NCBI GenBank assembly: GCA_023230025.1
Contig: JALNYD010000059.1
Coordinates: 1 to 12,148, forward strand
DNA: 12,148 nt
Direction: 5' to 3'
From: Candidatus Cloacimonadota bacterium
GTDB lineage: Bacteria > Cloacimonadota > Cloacimonadia > Cloacimonadales > Cloacimonadaceae
Shown here: positions 1-5,851 of the stretch, one piece after another
How positions within the stretch are numbered: position 1 is the stretch's first letter
How the letters are laid out: each line of letters starts with the position of its first letter
Notes under the pieces: model-generated
Told to the model about the DNA's origin: nothing
The model's database searches: none
The model's input: only the letters and a program-made list of their open reading frames with translations
Program-made: the position numbers and the translations under genes

Positions 1-1566
1 TGAATCTTTGGGGCTAATGATCAGGATCAGCAGGCGCACCGGCAAACCATCCGGGCTGTCCCAATCCAGACCTACGCGGTTTTGCACTACAAACACATAT
101 GATTTTTCCAGACCTTCCACCCTGGCGTGGGGGATAGCGATTCCTCTACCCATGGCGGTGCTCATTTGTTCTTCTCTGATCAACATCTCGTGATACAGGG
201 TTTCAACATCAAGATCGGTGCGTTTAGCAGCTATCCGGCTGAGTTCTTGCAGCATCTCGTTTTGATTTGTGCAATCTGCCTCAAGCTGCACATCGGATTC
301 CGTAAAGGAAACATCAAAGAGGCTTTTGCGCAGCTTACGCACTGCTGAGGAGAGCCAGGGGCCAAAGATGATTGTCGAAAGTAGCGAAGCTGAGATAATG
401 CTAACCAGGATGCGTTCTGTGATCAAGCCCCCGCTATAAGCCAGCATGCTTACTACAATGTGCATTTCGCCACCGGGAGTATGGGCAATGGCGATTACAT
501 TCAGGTTTGTCTTGTGCTGCTTAGCCCAGCGTGACCCGATATGGGCGGCAATATAGCGGGCTGAGATTCCGATTGCCGATATCATCAGAACCAGGGGTAA
601 ATCAAAATTCGTAATAAAGTTCAGATGTAAGCCGATGTTGGCAAAGAAGATCGGCACAAAAATCGAATATACCAGGCGATTGACCACAAAGCGATCTTTT
701 TCTGTGATATGCGTAGCCTCGCCTAGGATTGTGCCAGCGATGAAGAAACCAAAAAGAGAATGGATCCCGATCTTCAAAGTGATCGCTCCAAACAGCGCTC
801 CCACCACCATGATAAAGGTGATCTTGAGACCGGTGCTATCACCGATTTTGGTATGGATGAAAGTGATGATTTTGTCCACCAGCCGCCGCAGAAAGATCAG
901 GGATATCGCCGTAAAACTTAGCGTTAACACGATCAGGCGGGTAATGAAGCCAAGCTCAAGACTGCCATGGGCGAAAACACCCAAAATGATTGTGAAAAAC
1001 ACCCAGCCTGCGATATCATTGATGGTGAGTGCAGAGAGGATCAGAAAACCCACATCGGTCTTCAGGATATTCAGATCCCGCATCCCGCGGATGGCTACCG
1101 GTAACGCACTGATGGTCATTACGGCAGCTACAAACAGGGCAAACATCACACGATGTGAAGGGTTTATCAGATAGTGTGAGGGCAAGAGGAAAATGGGACC
1201 AAAACATAAGAGAATTGGCAAGATCAGGTCCACCATGGAGAGCTTGATAGCCTCACCGCGCTGCTGCCAGACCCGGGAAAAATTGATCTCCAGACCTGCT
1301 TCCATTAATAGAAAGAAATTGCCAAACCAGGCGATGGTTTCCAGCATGGAGCGTTGAATAGCATCATCCGGAAAGAGAGAGTGATGAAGCTCGGGAGCAA
1401 ACTTACCCAGGATTGCCGGACCCAGAATAATGCCTACCAGGATTTCCGCAGTTACGCTGGATTGCTTCATCCGCACAAAGAAGTATCCCACAAGCTTACA
1501 AATACCGAGCAGGACTCCAAATTGGATCAAGAACAACATCAGGTTATGTTCGGTAATGGGCCCCAT
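1..1566 (-). CDS. CPA2-type cation/proton antiporter fused to a PTS EIIA (fructose/Ntr type) domain, 3' end missing
   Basis: Inner-membrane antiporter that probably exchanges Na+ or K+ for H+. The frame is open from ATG at 1566 to the window edge (522 codons), so the C-terminus is missing. Residues 1 to about 405 are strongly hydrophobic, with the CPA2-like stretch EILVGIILGPAILG near residue 41 and an Asn183-Asp184 pair (LTINDIAGW) where the family has its ion-binding acidic pair. After a charged linker (KLRKSLFD), residues from about 425 form a PTS EIIA type-2 domain. It contains MGRGIAIPHA, which with the upstream Glu matches the family active-site signature; the phosphorylatable histidine is His480. 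By family knowledge, EIIA phosphorylation state could gate transport; this is inference. The start is supported by AGGAG five bases upstream. It is transcribed divergently from purA. The substrate ion cannot be told from sequence alone. Confidence 0.93.
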   Translation of the reverse strand, partial: MGPITEHNLMLFLIQFGVLLGICKLVGYFFVRMKQSSVTAEILVGIILGPAILGKFAPELHHSLFPDDAIQRSMLETIAWFGNFFLLMEAGLEINFSRVWQQRGEAIKLSMVDLILPILLCFGPIFLLPSHYLINPSHRVMFALFVAAVMTISALPVAIRGMRDLNILKTDVGFLILSALTINDIAGWVFFTIILGVFAHGSLELGFITRLIVLTLSFTAISLIFLRRLVDKIITFIHTKIGDSTGLKITFIMVVGALFGAITLKIGIHSLFGFFIAGTILGEATHITEKDRFVVNRLVYSIFVPIFFANIGLHLNFITNFDLPLVLMISAIGISARYIAAHIGSRWAKQHKTNLNVIAIAHTPGGEMHIVVSMLAYSGGLITERILVSIISASLLSTIIFGPWLSSAVRKLRKSLFDVSFTESDVQLEADCTNQNEMLQELSRIAAKRTDLDVETLYHEMLIREEQMSTAMGRGIAIPHARVEGLEKSYVFVVQNRVGLDWDSPDGLPVRLLILIISPKDS

Positions 1567-1616
1567 CAAATCTCCTGGTTTGGTTAATCTATGGCTCTAA
1601 ATTGCCGATAATTGCA

Positions 1617-1644
1617 AGTATCAGGATTTAATACATGAAGTCAA
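1617..1644 (-). promoter_or_regulatory. Candidate sigma-70-like promoter for the antiporter gene
   Basis: Reading the minus strand, TTGACT (1644-1639) is followed after 16 bases by GATACT (1622-1617), which has four of six matches to the -10 consensus. It lies about 50 bases upstream of the antiporter start, giving a short leader. Matches like this arise by chance in AT-rich intergenic DNA, so the call is tentative. Confidence 0.35.
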
Positions 1645-1702
1645 GTATTTTCTCAATCTTATCCAGAGACTCCATGCCTATGCTCCCTCCTCCCGGGTTT
1701 AG

Positions 1703-1782
1703 CCCCATTTCAGCACTACATCACCCCATAATCTCCGCATGGCAAGGGAGGATTATGGGGTGATGTAGTGCTGAAACAGGGG
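1703..1782. repeat. Long perfect inverted repeat (26-bp arms, 17-nt spacer) between divergent genes
   Basis: Bases 1708-1733 and 1751-1776 are exact reverse complements. The arms contain CACTACATCACCCCATAA and its complement, around the 17-base spacer 1734-1750. Beyond an internal loop, four C bases (1703-1706) can pair with four G bases (1779-1782), and TCC/GGA can pair inside the spacer across a bulged base. RNA from either strand would fold into a very stable hairpin. There is no T-run on either side, so it is not a typical rho-independent terminator. It could be a dispersed palindromic repeat (REP or MITE-like), an RNase III site or part of a small RNA. I cannot decide which from one copy. 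Confidence 0.85.
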
Positions 1783-1799
1783 TGAAGCATCGGGTGTGG

Positions 1800-1819
1800 A
1801 AGCGTCATCCTTGACGCTT
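1800..1819. other. Small hairpin, 8-bp perfect stem with TCCT loop
   Basis: AAGCGTCA (1800-1807) and TGACGCTT (1812-1819) are exact reverse complements around the tetraloop TCCT. It lies 17 bases after the large inverted repeat, in the same gene-free region. It has no downstream T-run, so a terminator is unlikely. It may belong to the same repeat unit as the large hairpin; that is inference. Confidence 0.55.
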
Positions 1820-1877
1820 GATTCGACATCTCGCGTGAATCACGGGACAAAACCAGGTATTGTGACAAAGCACATCC

Positions 1878-1895
1878 AGCCGAAGCGGCTCTTTG
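1878..1895 (+). other. Short GC hairpin upstream of purA, weakly terminator- or attenuator-like
   Basis: AGCCG (1878-1882) and CGGCT (1886-1890) pair around the loop AAG and are followed by CTTTG. The stem is only five base pairs and the T-run is three, so any termination would be weak. Its place just before the candidate purA promoter suggests it might insulate purA from upstream transcription. This is a tentative reading. Confidence 0.25.
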
Positions 1896-1918
1896 AGGGA
1901 TAAGCTTCAAGATTTAGA

Positions 1919-1947
1919 TTGACAAAAGAGCTTTGGGATAATTGATT
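1919..1947 (+). promoter_or_regulatory. Candidate promoter for the purA operon
   Basis: A consensus -35 hexamer TTGACA lies at 1919-1924. At the ideal 17-base spacing the -10 is poor (TTGATT, 1942-1947, three of six matches). A better -10-like GATAAT at 1937-1942 sits only 12 bases away. The position, about 30-55 bases before the purA start, is right for the first gene of the operon. Confidence is limited by the weak -10. Confidence 0.3.
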
Positions 1948-1975
1948 GGAGTCCTAAATAAATCTGGAGCTTGAT

Positions 1976-3250
1976 ATGTCATCAGTAGCAGTATTAGGTT
2001 GTATGTGGGGTGATGAAGCGAAAGCCAAGATTGTGGATTATCTTGGTGAAGATGCGGATTACGTCGTTCGCTTTCAGGGTGGCAGCAATGCTGGACACAC
2101 GATTGTTGTGGACGGAAAGAAACATGTGTTTCACACGATTCCTTCAGGGATTATGTATCCTCAGACGCAATGCCTGATTGGTTGTGGAGTAGTGATTGAT
2201 CCCTTCAGCATTATCGATGAGATTGAAGCTCTCAGAATCAGTGGTGTAGAGATAAACAACCGGCTGGTCATTGATGAGCGCGCCGGAATCGTTTTACCTA
2301 TTCATACTGAAATGGACAGGCAGGCCGAAAGCCGCTTGAAATCTGCGAAGATTGGCACCACCGGCAGAGGAATCGGCCCGGCTTATGCAGATCTCACAGC
2401 CCGCAGCGGAATCCGCATGCTGGATCTGAAGTTTCCCACCTATCTCAAAAAACGGATCCGAGAGCTTTATGCCTACCACAATCTGGAGCTTTCCAGGGAA
2501 GAAATGGAACAGCTGATTGCAAAGCTCAAAGCCGCCTGGCAAATACTGAAACCTTTTGTGAAAGCAGTAGAACCCATCTTACACGAAGCCCGGCAAAGAG
2601 ATGAACAAATTCTCTTTGAAGGAGCTCAGGGCACACTTCTGGATCGAAGCTGGGGCAGCTATCCCTATGTAACCTCATCTAGCACCATTGTTGATGCGAT
2701 TGGCATTGGTAGTGGCTTCTCCGCCCGGCATCTGGACAAAGTGATTGGGGTTTATAAATCCTATTGCACTCGGGTGGGAGAAGGGCCTTTCCCCACTGAA
2801 TTATTTGGTGATCTGGCAAATAGGATTCGTATTCAGGGGAATGAGTTTGGAGCCACCACCGGACGGCCACGCCGAATTGGCTATTTTGATGCTATTTTGG
2901 CGGCTTATTCTGCCCGGCTCAATGCTCTTGATAGCATTGCGCTTACCTTGCTGGACGTGCTATCCGGGATTCCGGAGCTCAAGCTCTGCGTTGCTTATCG
3001 CATTAATGGCAAGTTACTTACTCAGGTGCCCTCGCATCATCTGCTTCTGGCTAAGGCCGAACCAGTGTATCTGAGCTTTGATGGCTGGGATGAAGATATC
3101 AGCAACATCCGCAAACTTGAGGATTTGCCTGTGAACGCTCAAATCTATCTGCAGGCGATTGAAGATACCATCGAACTGCCCATAGAAATCGTATCTGTGG
3201 GCAAAGAACGCAACCAAACATTTAGAATCCCACAGGGAGGAACTCCATGA
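1976..3250 (+). CDS. purA: Adenylosuccinate synthetase (variant P-loop)
   Basis: Cytosolic enzyme of AMP synthesis that joins IMP and aspartate to adenylosuccinate using GTP. At 424 residues it has the usual family length. Recognisable motifs in order: WGDEAKAK (residues 11-18, with catalytic Asp13), GGSNAGHT (catalytic His41), TTGRGIGPAY (IMP contact), LFEGAQGT, RVGEGPFPTEL (from 266), GATTGRPRR (292-300, IMP/aspartate arginines) and VSVGKER (406-412). The family P-loop is normally GDEGKGK; here both its glycines are alanine (Ala15, Ala17). The normal TKLD guanine site reads TLLD, with Leu325 in place of the lysine and Asp327 kept. The IMP and catalytic residues are intact, so activity is likely, but GTP binding may be altered. 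GGAG lies six bases before the ATG. It is the first gene of the operon and overlaps the next gene by four bases (ATGA). Confidence 0.95.
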   Translation: MSSVAVLGCMWGDEAKAKIVDYLGEDADYVVRFQGGSNAGHTIVVDGKKHVFHTIPSGIMYPQTQCLIGCGVVIDPFSIIDEIEALRISGVEINNRLVIDERAGIVLPIHTEMDRQAESRLKSAKIGTTGRGIGPAYADLTARSGIRMLDLKFPTYLKKRIRELYAYHNLELSREEMEQLIAKLKAAWQILKPFVKAVEPILHEARQRDEQILFEGAQGTLLDRSWGSYPYVTSSSTIVDAIGIGSGFSARHLDKVIGVYKSYCTRVGEGPFPTELFGDLANRIRIQGNEFGATTGRPRRIGYFDAILAAYSARLNALDSIALTLLDVLSGIPELKLCVAYRINGKLLTQVPSHHLLLAKAEPVYLSFDGWDEDISNIRKLEDLPVNAQIYLQAIEDTIELPIEIVSVGKERNQTFRIPQGGTP

Positions 3251-4422
3251 GAACCGCACTATTAGCTATCATTCTGATCATGTGCGGATTGTTATCGGCA
3301 AATCAAGCCGATACTCTGCACATCTTTACCATGCCCCAAATGATCAATCCGATTTATGACTTTTTCTCCAGGAACTATCTTGGGGTGGAAGCTTCCGGCA
3401 GGGGCTATACGGGAAGCTCCATCCTGGGTTCTGCACAGAGTTTTGCCCTGAATCCGGCAGCCATGCTGGTTGATTCAGCCAGAGTGTTTCTGGAAGCGAA
3501 TATCAAGCCACCTCTGGATGCTGAAGGTCTTGGCTATAATAGCCGTTATAGCTCTACTTCTCCGATATCAATGTTCGGCTTCAGCTTTCCGCTTGGCTCA
3601 AGGTTTGCTGCGGCAATTTCTTACAACAACCCCAAATCCATCATCCTGGATGATTTTTCCATCGAGATCAATCAAGGTGCTGATATGATTACCCGGTATC
3701 CGACCTATTTTGTGCATCAGGGCACAGCTTCTCTGGCTTATCATGTTAGCGACAAATTGCATCTGGGACTGAACCTGCATAATCAACTACACTATCTTGA
3801 CGATGTGCTCTTTCTGAGAACCTACGACCGCCAAAAGGACTATAAATACAGTCTGCGGGTTCAACCTGGCATTATCTATGGCAACAATCATTGGGGCGCC
3901 GGGCTAAGCGGCAGCTTGCCAACGCCCATCAAGTGGGATCTGAAATATGCCGTTTATGATACTGAGCTGCCTTTGGAAATCAATGCCGGGGCGCATTATG
4001 CTTTTGATGACTACCGGGTTGCAGCAGATGTCCGTTATCGCCAGGATTCTGAAATCAATGAGGTCTTCAACGATCACTATTCAATGCATCTGGGAGGAGA
4101 AAAACGGGTATTAAACAACATCTTCAGAGCTGGATATTTTTATAGTTCAGATGTGTTTTCTGGAACCATTGTGCTGCCCATGAATTCAACGGCTTCTGCA
4201 GATACAAGCATGTTTTGGGATGCAGTAAGCACCAGCCTGCCCATTTCCGATACCGCTCAACACTTTGTGAGTCTGGGCTTTACGCACCTGTTCCGGGATG
4301 GCAGTCTGAACCTTGCTTTGATGCATGCCCTGATCGGCGAACAGCGCCAAACCCAGATTAATCTAAGCCTGAGTTTATACCTTAGCTCATTCCGGCGCAA
4401 GGATTTCCTGTATTACGAATGA
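3247..4422 (+). CDS. Exported outer-membrane beta-barrel protein, PorV/FadL-like
   Basis: The 391-residue protein begins with a classical signal peptide (MRTALLAIILIMCGLLSA, probable cut after Ala18). The mature N-terminus contains a segment rich in Gly and Ser ending in SFALNPAAM (NPA at 69-71), a hallmark seen near the N-terminus of FadL/PorV-type barrels. The rest alternates short aromatic-rich strands with turns, typical of a 12-14-stranded barrel. It ends in FLYYE rather than a terminal Phe. It should reside in the outer membrane; its cargo or channel role is unknown. The ATG overlaps the purA stop by four bases and has a strong GGGAGG six bases upstream, which fixes the start and indicates coupled translation. 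The family assignment is by motif and pattern only. Confidence 0.8.
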   Translation: MRTALLAIILIMCGLLSANQADTLHIFTMPQMINPIYDFFSRNYLGVEASGRGYTGSSILGSAQSFALNPAAMLVDSARVFLEANIKPPLDAEGLGYNSRYSSTSPISMFGFSFPLGSRFAAAISYNNPKSIILDDFSIEINQGADMITRYPTYFVHQGTASLAYHVSDKLHLGLNLHNQLHYLDDVLFLRTYDRQKDYKYSLRVQPGIIYGNNHWGAGLSGSLPTPIKWDLKYAVYDTELPLEINAGAHYAFDDYRVAADVRYRQDSEINEVFNDHYSMHLGGEKRVLNNIFRAGYFYSSDVFSGTIVLPMNSTASADTSMFWDAVSTSLPISDTAQHFVSLGFTHLFRDGSLNLALMHALIGEQRQTQINLSLSLYLSSFRRKDFLYYE

Positions 4423-5543
4423 AGAATCACAGCGTTCAAATCCGCGCCATAGAGAGTTATGATTTAGCTCAGATCCAGGATGCAATCAGCTTCTGGTTTA
4501 AGGAGTTACGTGATCCCAAGCTTAACCGCAGCAAGCGGGTATTGATCAAACCCAACACCTTGGGGGCATTTCCTCTGGAGCGAGCTGTAACCACGCATCC
4601 TGTCATTCTGGAAGCATTGATTCGCTATTTCCTGGCACGCAAGAAAGAAGTGTGGCTGGGTGATAGTCCAGGTGGTTCCGTGCCGGTGCAAAAGGTTTGG
4701 GATGTTTGCGGTTTACAGGATCTGGCTGATCGTTATCCCATCCGCTTGCTCAATCTCTCCACTCATCCATTTCGGGAATTGAAGTATAACGGGATATCGG
4801 TGAAAATATCAGAAGCCTTGTTCCAATGTGGCATTGTAGTGAATGCAGCCAAATACAAAACTCATTCTTTGATGGCTTTTACTGGAGCACTAAAGAACCT
4901 TTATGGATTGGTGCCAGGTATGATTAAAAGCGAATATCACCGGCAGTACCCAGACACCCGAGCTTTTGCTGAGATGCTGCTGGCCATTTATGGAATAGCC
5001 AGAACCAAGATTAGTTACAATATTATTGATGGCATCATCGGCATGGATGGAGCTGGTCCCTCTGGAGGAAATCCTCGGCATTTCGGTCTGCTTTTGGGCT
5101 CCAGCAGCATCGCTGCGATTGATTCGGTAGCTTCCCGAATGATGGGATTCAAAGTATCGGATGTTCCCTATTTATGGGATGCCCTGCATTGTGAAGGCAT
5201 CCTGCCCTCAAAAATTGAAGTACCTCAAAGCTTCCGGCATCATCGCCTGGATGCTGATATTCGCGCCGTCAAGCTTACCAAGGATGGCCTGCGTTTTATT
5301 CCTGGCTTTGCAGCCGCTGCCTTCAAGAAAGTTTACTATTACTATCCGGAAATCAGCTCTCGATGTGTACGCTGTGGCATATGTGTCAAATCTTGCCCTG
5401 TGGAAGCCATATCCTGGCAGGCAACGGGCTTCCCCAAGGTAGATACAGATAAATGTATCAAATGTATGTGTTGCCACGAGCTATGCCCCAGCCAGGCTGT
5501 GGATATCCACAAGTCATTTGTCGCCAAGAGGATTCAAAGGTGA
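4419..5543 (+). CDS. DUF362 domain protein with C-terminal double 4Fe-4S ferredoxin domain
   Basis: The 374-residue protein has no signal peptide and is probably cytoplasmic. Residues 1 to about 290 match the DUF362 pattern: VLIKPNTLGAFPLERAVTTH, then LGDSPGG, a central NAAKYKTHSLMAFTGALKN segment, and GIIGMDGAGPSGG. The C-terminal domain has two canonical cluster motifs, with cysteines at 316, 319, 322, 326 and at 346, 349, 352, 356, each set ending in CP; Cys351 is an extra cysteine. This predicts two 4Fe-4S clusters and an electron-transfer role. The biochemical function of DUF362 is not established, so the substrate is unknown. The gene overlaps the outer-membrane protein gene upstream by four bases (ATGA) and the ftsB-like gene downstream by four bases, so it is translated as part of the same operon. 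The length is normal for the two-domain form. Confidence 0.9.
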   Translation: MKNHSVQIRAIESYDLAQIQDAISFWFKELRDPKLNRSKRVLIKPNTLGAFPLERAVTTHPVILEALIRYFLARKKEVWLGDSPGGSVPVQKVWDVCGLQDLADRYPIRLLNLSTHPFRELKYNGISVKISEALFQCGIVVNAAKYKTHSLMAFTGALKNLYGLVPGMIKSEYHRQYPDTRAFAEMLLAIYGIARTKISYNIIDGIIGMDGAGPSGGNPRHFGLLLGSSSIAAIDSVASRMMGFKVSDVPYLWDALHCEGILPSKIEVPQSFRHHRLDADIRAVKLTKDGLRFIPGFAAAAFKKVYYYYPEISSRCVRCGICVKSCPVEAISWQATGFPKVDTDKCIKCMCCHELCPSQAVDIHKSFVAKRIQR

Positions 5544-5851
5544 AAAGCAGGGCCAAGGAATGTCCCAGAAGTGTGCGCTATGCCTTTTGGCTGATAGTAA
5601 TCTTCCTGCTATTGTGGATCTTGTTCTTCGGACAAAACAGTTTTTGGAACACGATGCTACTGCATAGAAAGGTGGATAAGCTGGAACAGGAAGCCCAGTA
5701 TCTCAAAGCAGTGAACGATAGCCTGTCCAAAGAGAATGCCCGCCTGAAGACGGATCCTGAAGCAGCCGAAAAAGCCGCAAGAGAGCAATTTGGACTCACC
5801 AAACCGGATGAAAAAGTGTTTCGTTTTGTGCCTGCCAGAGAGGATAAGTAA
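5540..5851 (+). CDS. ftsB: FtsB/DivIC-like septum formation initiator protein
   Basis: Small bitopic division protein of 103 residues. A short cytoplasmic tail rich in Lys and Arg is followed by one membrane helix (about residues 14-31, YAFWLIVIFLLLWILFF). A heptad-patterned coiled coil follows (about 42-70, with VDKLEQEAQYLKAVNDSL). The C-terminus has the family-typical AAREQFGLTKPDEKVFRF (79-96). By family knowledge FtsB/DivIC pairs with FtsL/DivIB or FtsQ at the septum and helps activate septal peptidoglycan synthesis. The start is GTG at 5540, overlapping the DUF362 stop by four bases with AGAGG upstream. An upstream ATG at 5453 is open in frame, but it would add a 29-residue extension lying inside the DUF362 gene and preceding the natural basic tail, so I reject it. 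The stop overlaps the next start by one base (TAATG). Confidence 0.85.
   Translation: MKSRAKECPRSVRYAFWLIVIFLLLWILFFGQNSFWNTMLLHRKVDKLEQEAQYLKAVNDSLSKENARLKTDPEAAEKAAREQFGLTKPDEKVFRFVPAREDK

Noticed and set aside
635..1174. A 179-codon open frame on the plus strand
   Set aside because: It lies wholly antisense to the antiporter, whose protein shows clear family motifs; the antisense product is rich in Arg, Lys, Ile and Ser with no recognisable motif and no ribosome binding site of note.
1716..1910. A 64-codon open frame on the minus strand in the intergenic region
   Set aside because: It reads through the inverted repeat and small hairpins, so its composition reflects the repeat; it has no domain and no convincing ribosome binding site.
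1997..2016. Similarity of the purA start region (TGGGGTGATGAAG) to an arm of the inverted repeat (TGGGGTGATGTAG)
   Set aside because: The shared bases encode the conserved WGDE of PurA, so the likeness is most likely chance and not a repeat copy.
5453..5539. Upstream ATG for the ftsB-like gene
   Set aside because: It would lie inside the ferredoxin domain coding region of the DUF362 gene and add residues foreign to the family; GTG at 5540 gives the normal length and a 4-base overlap.
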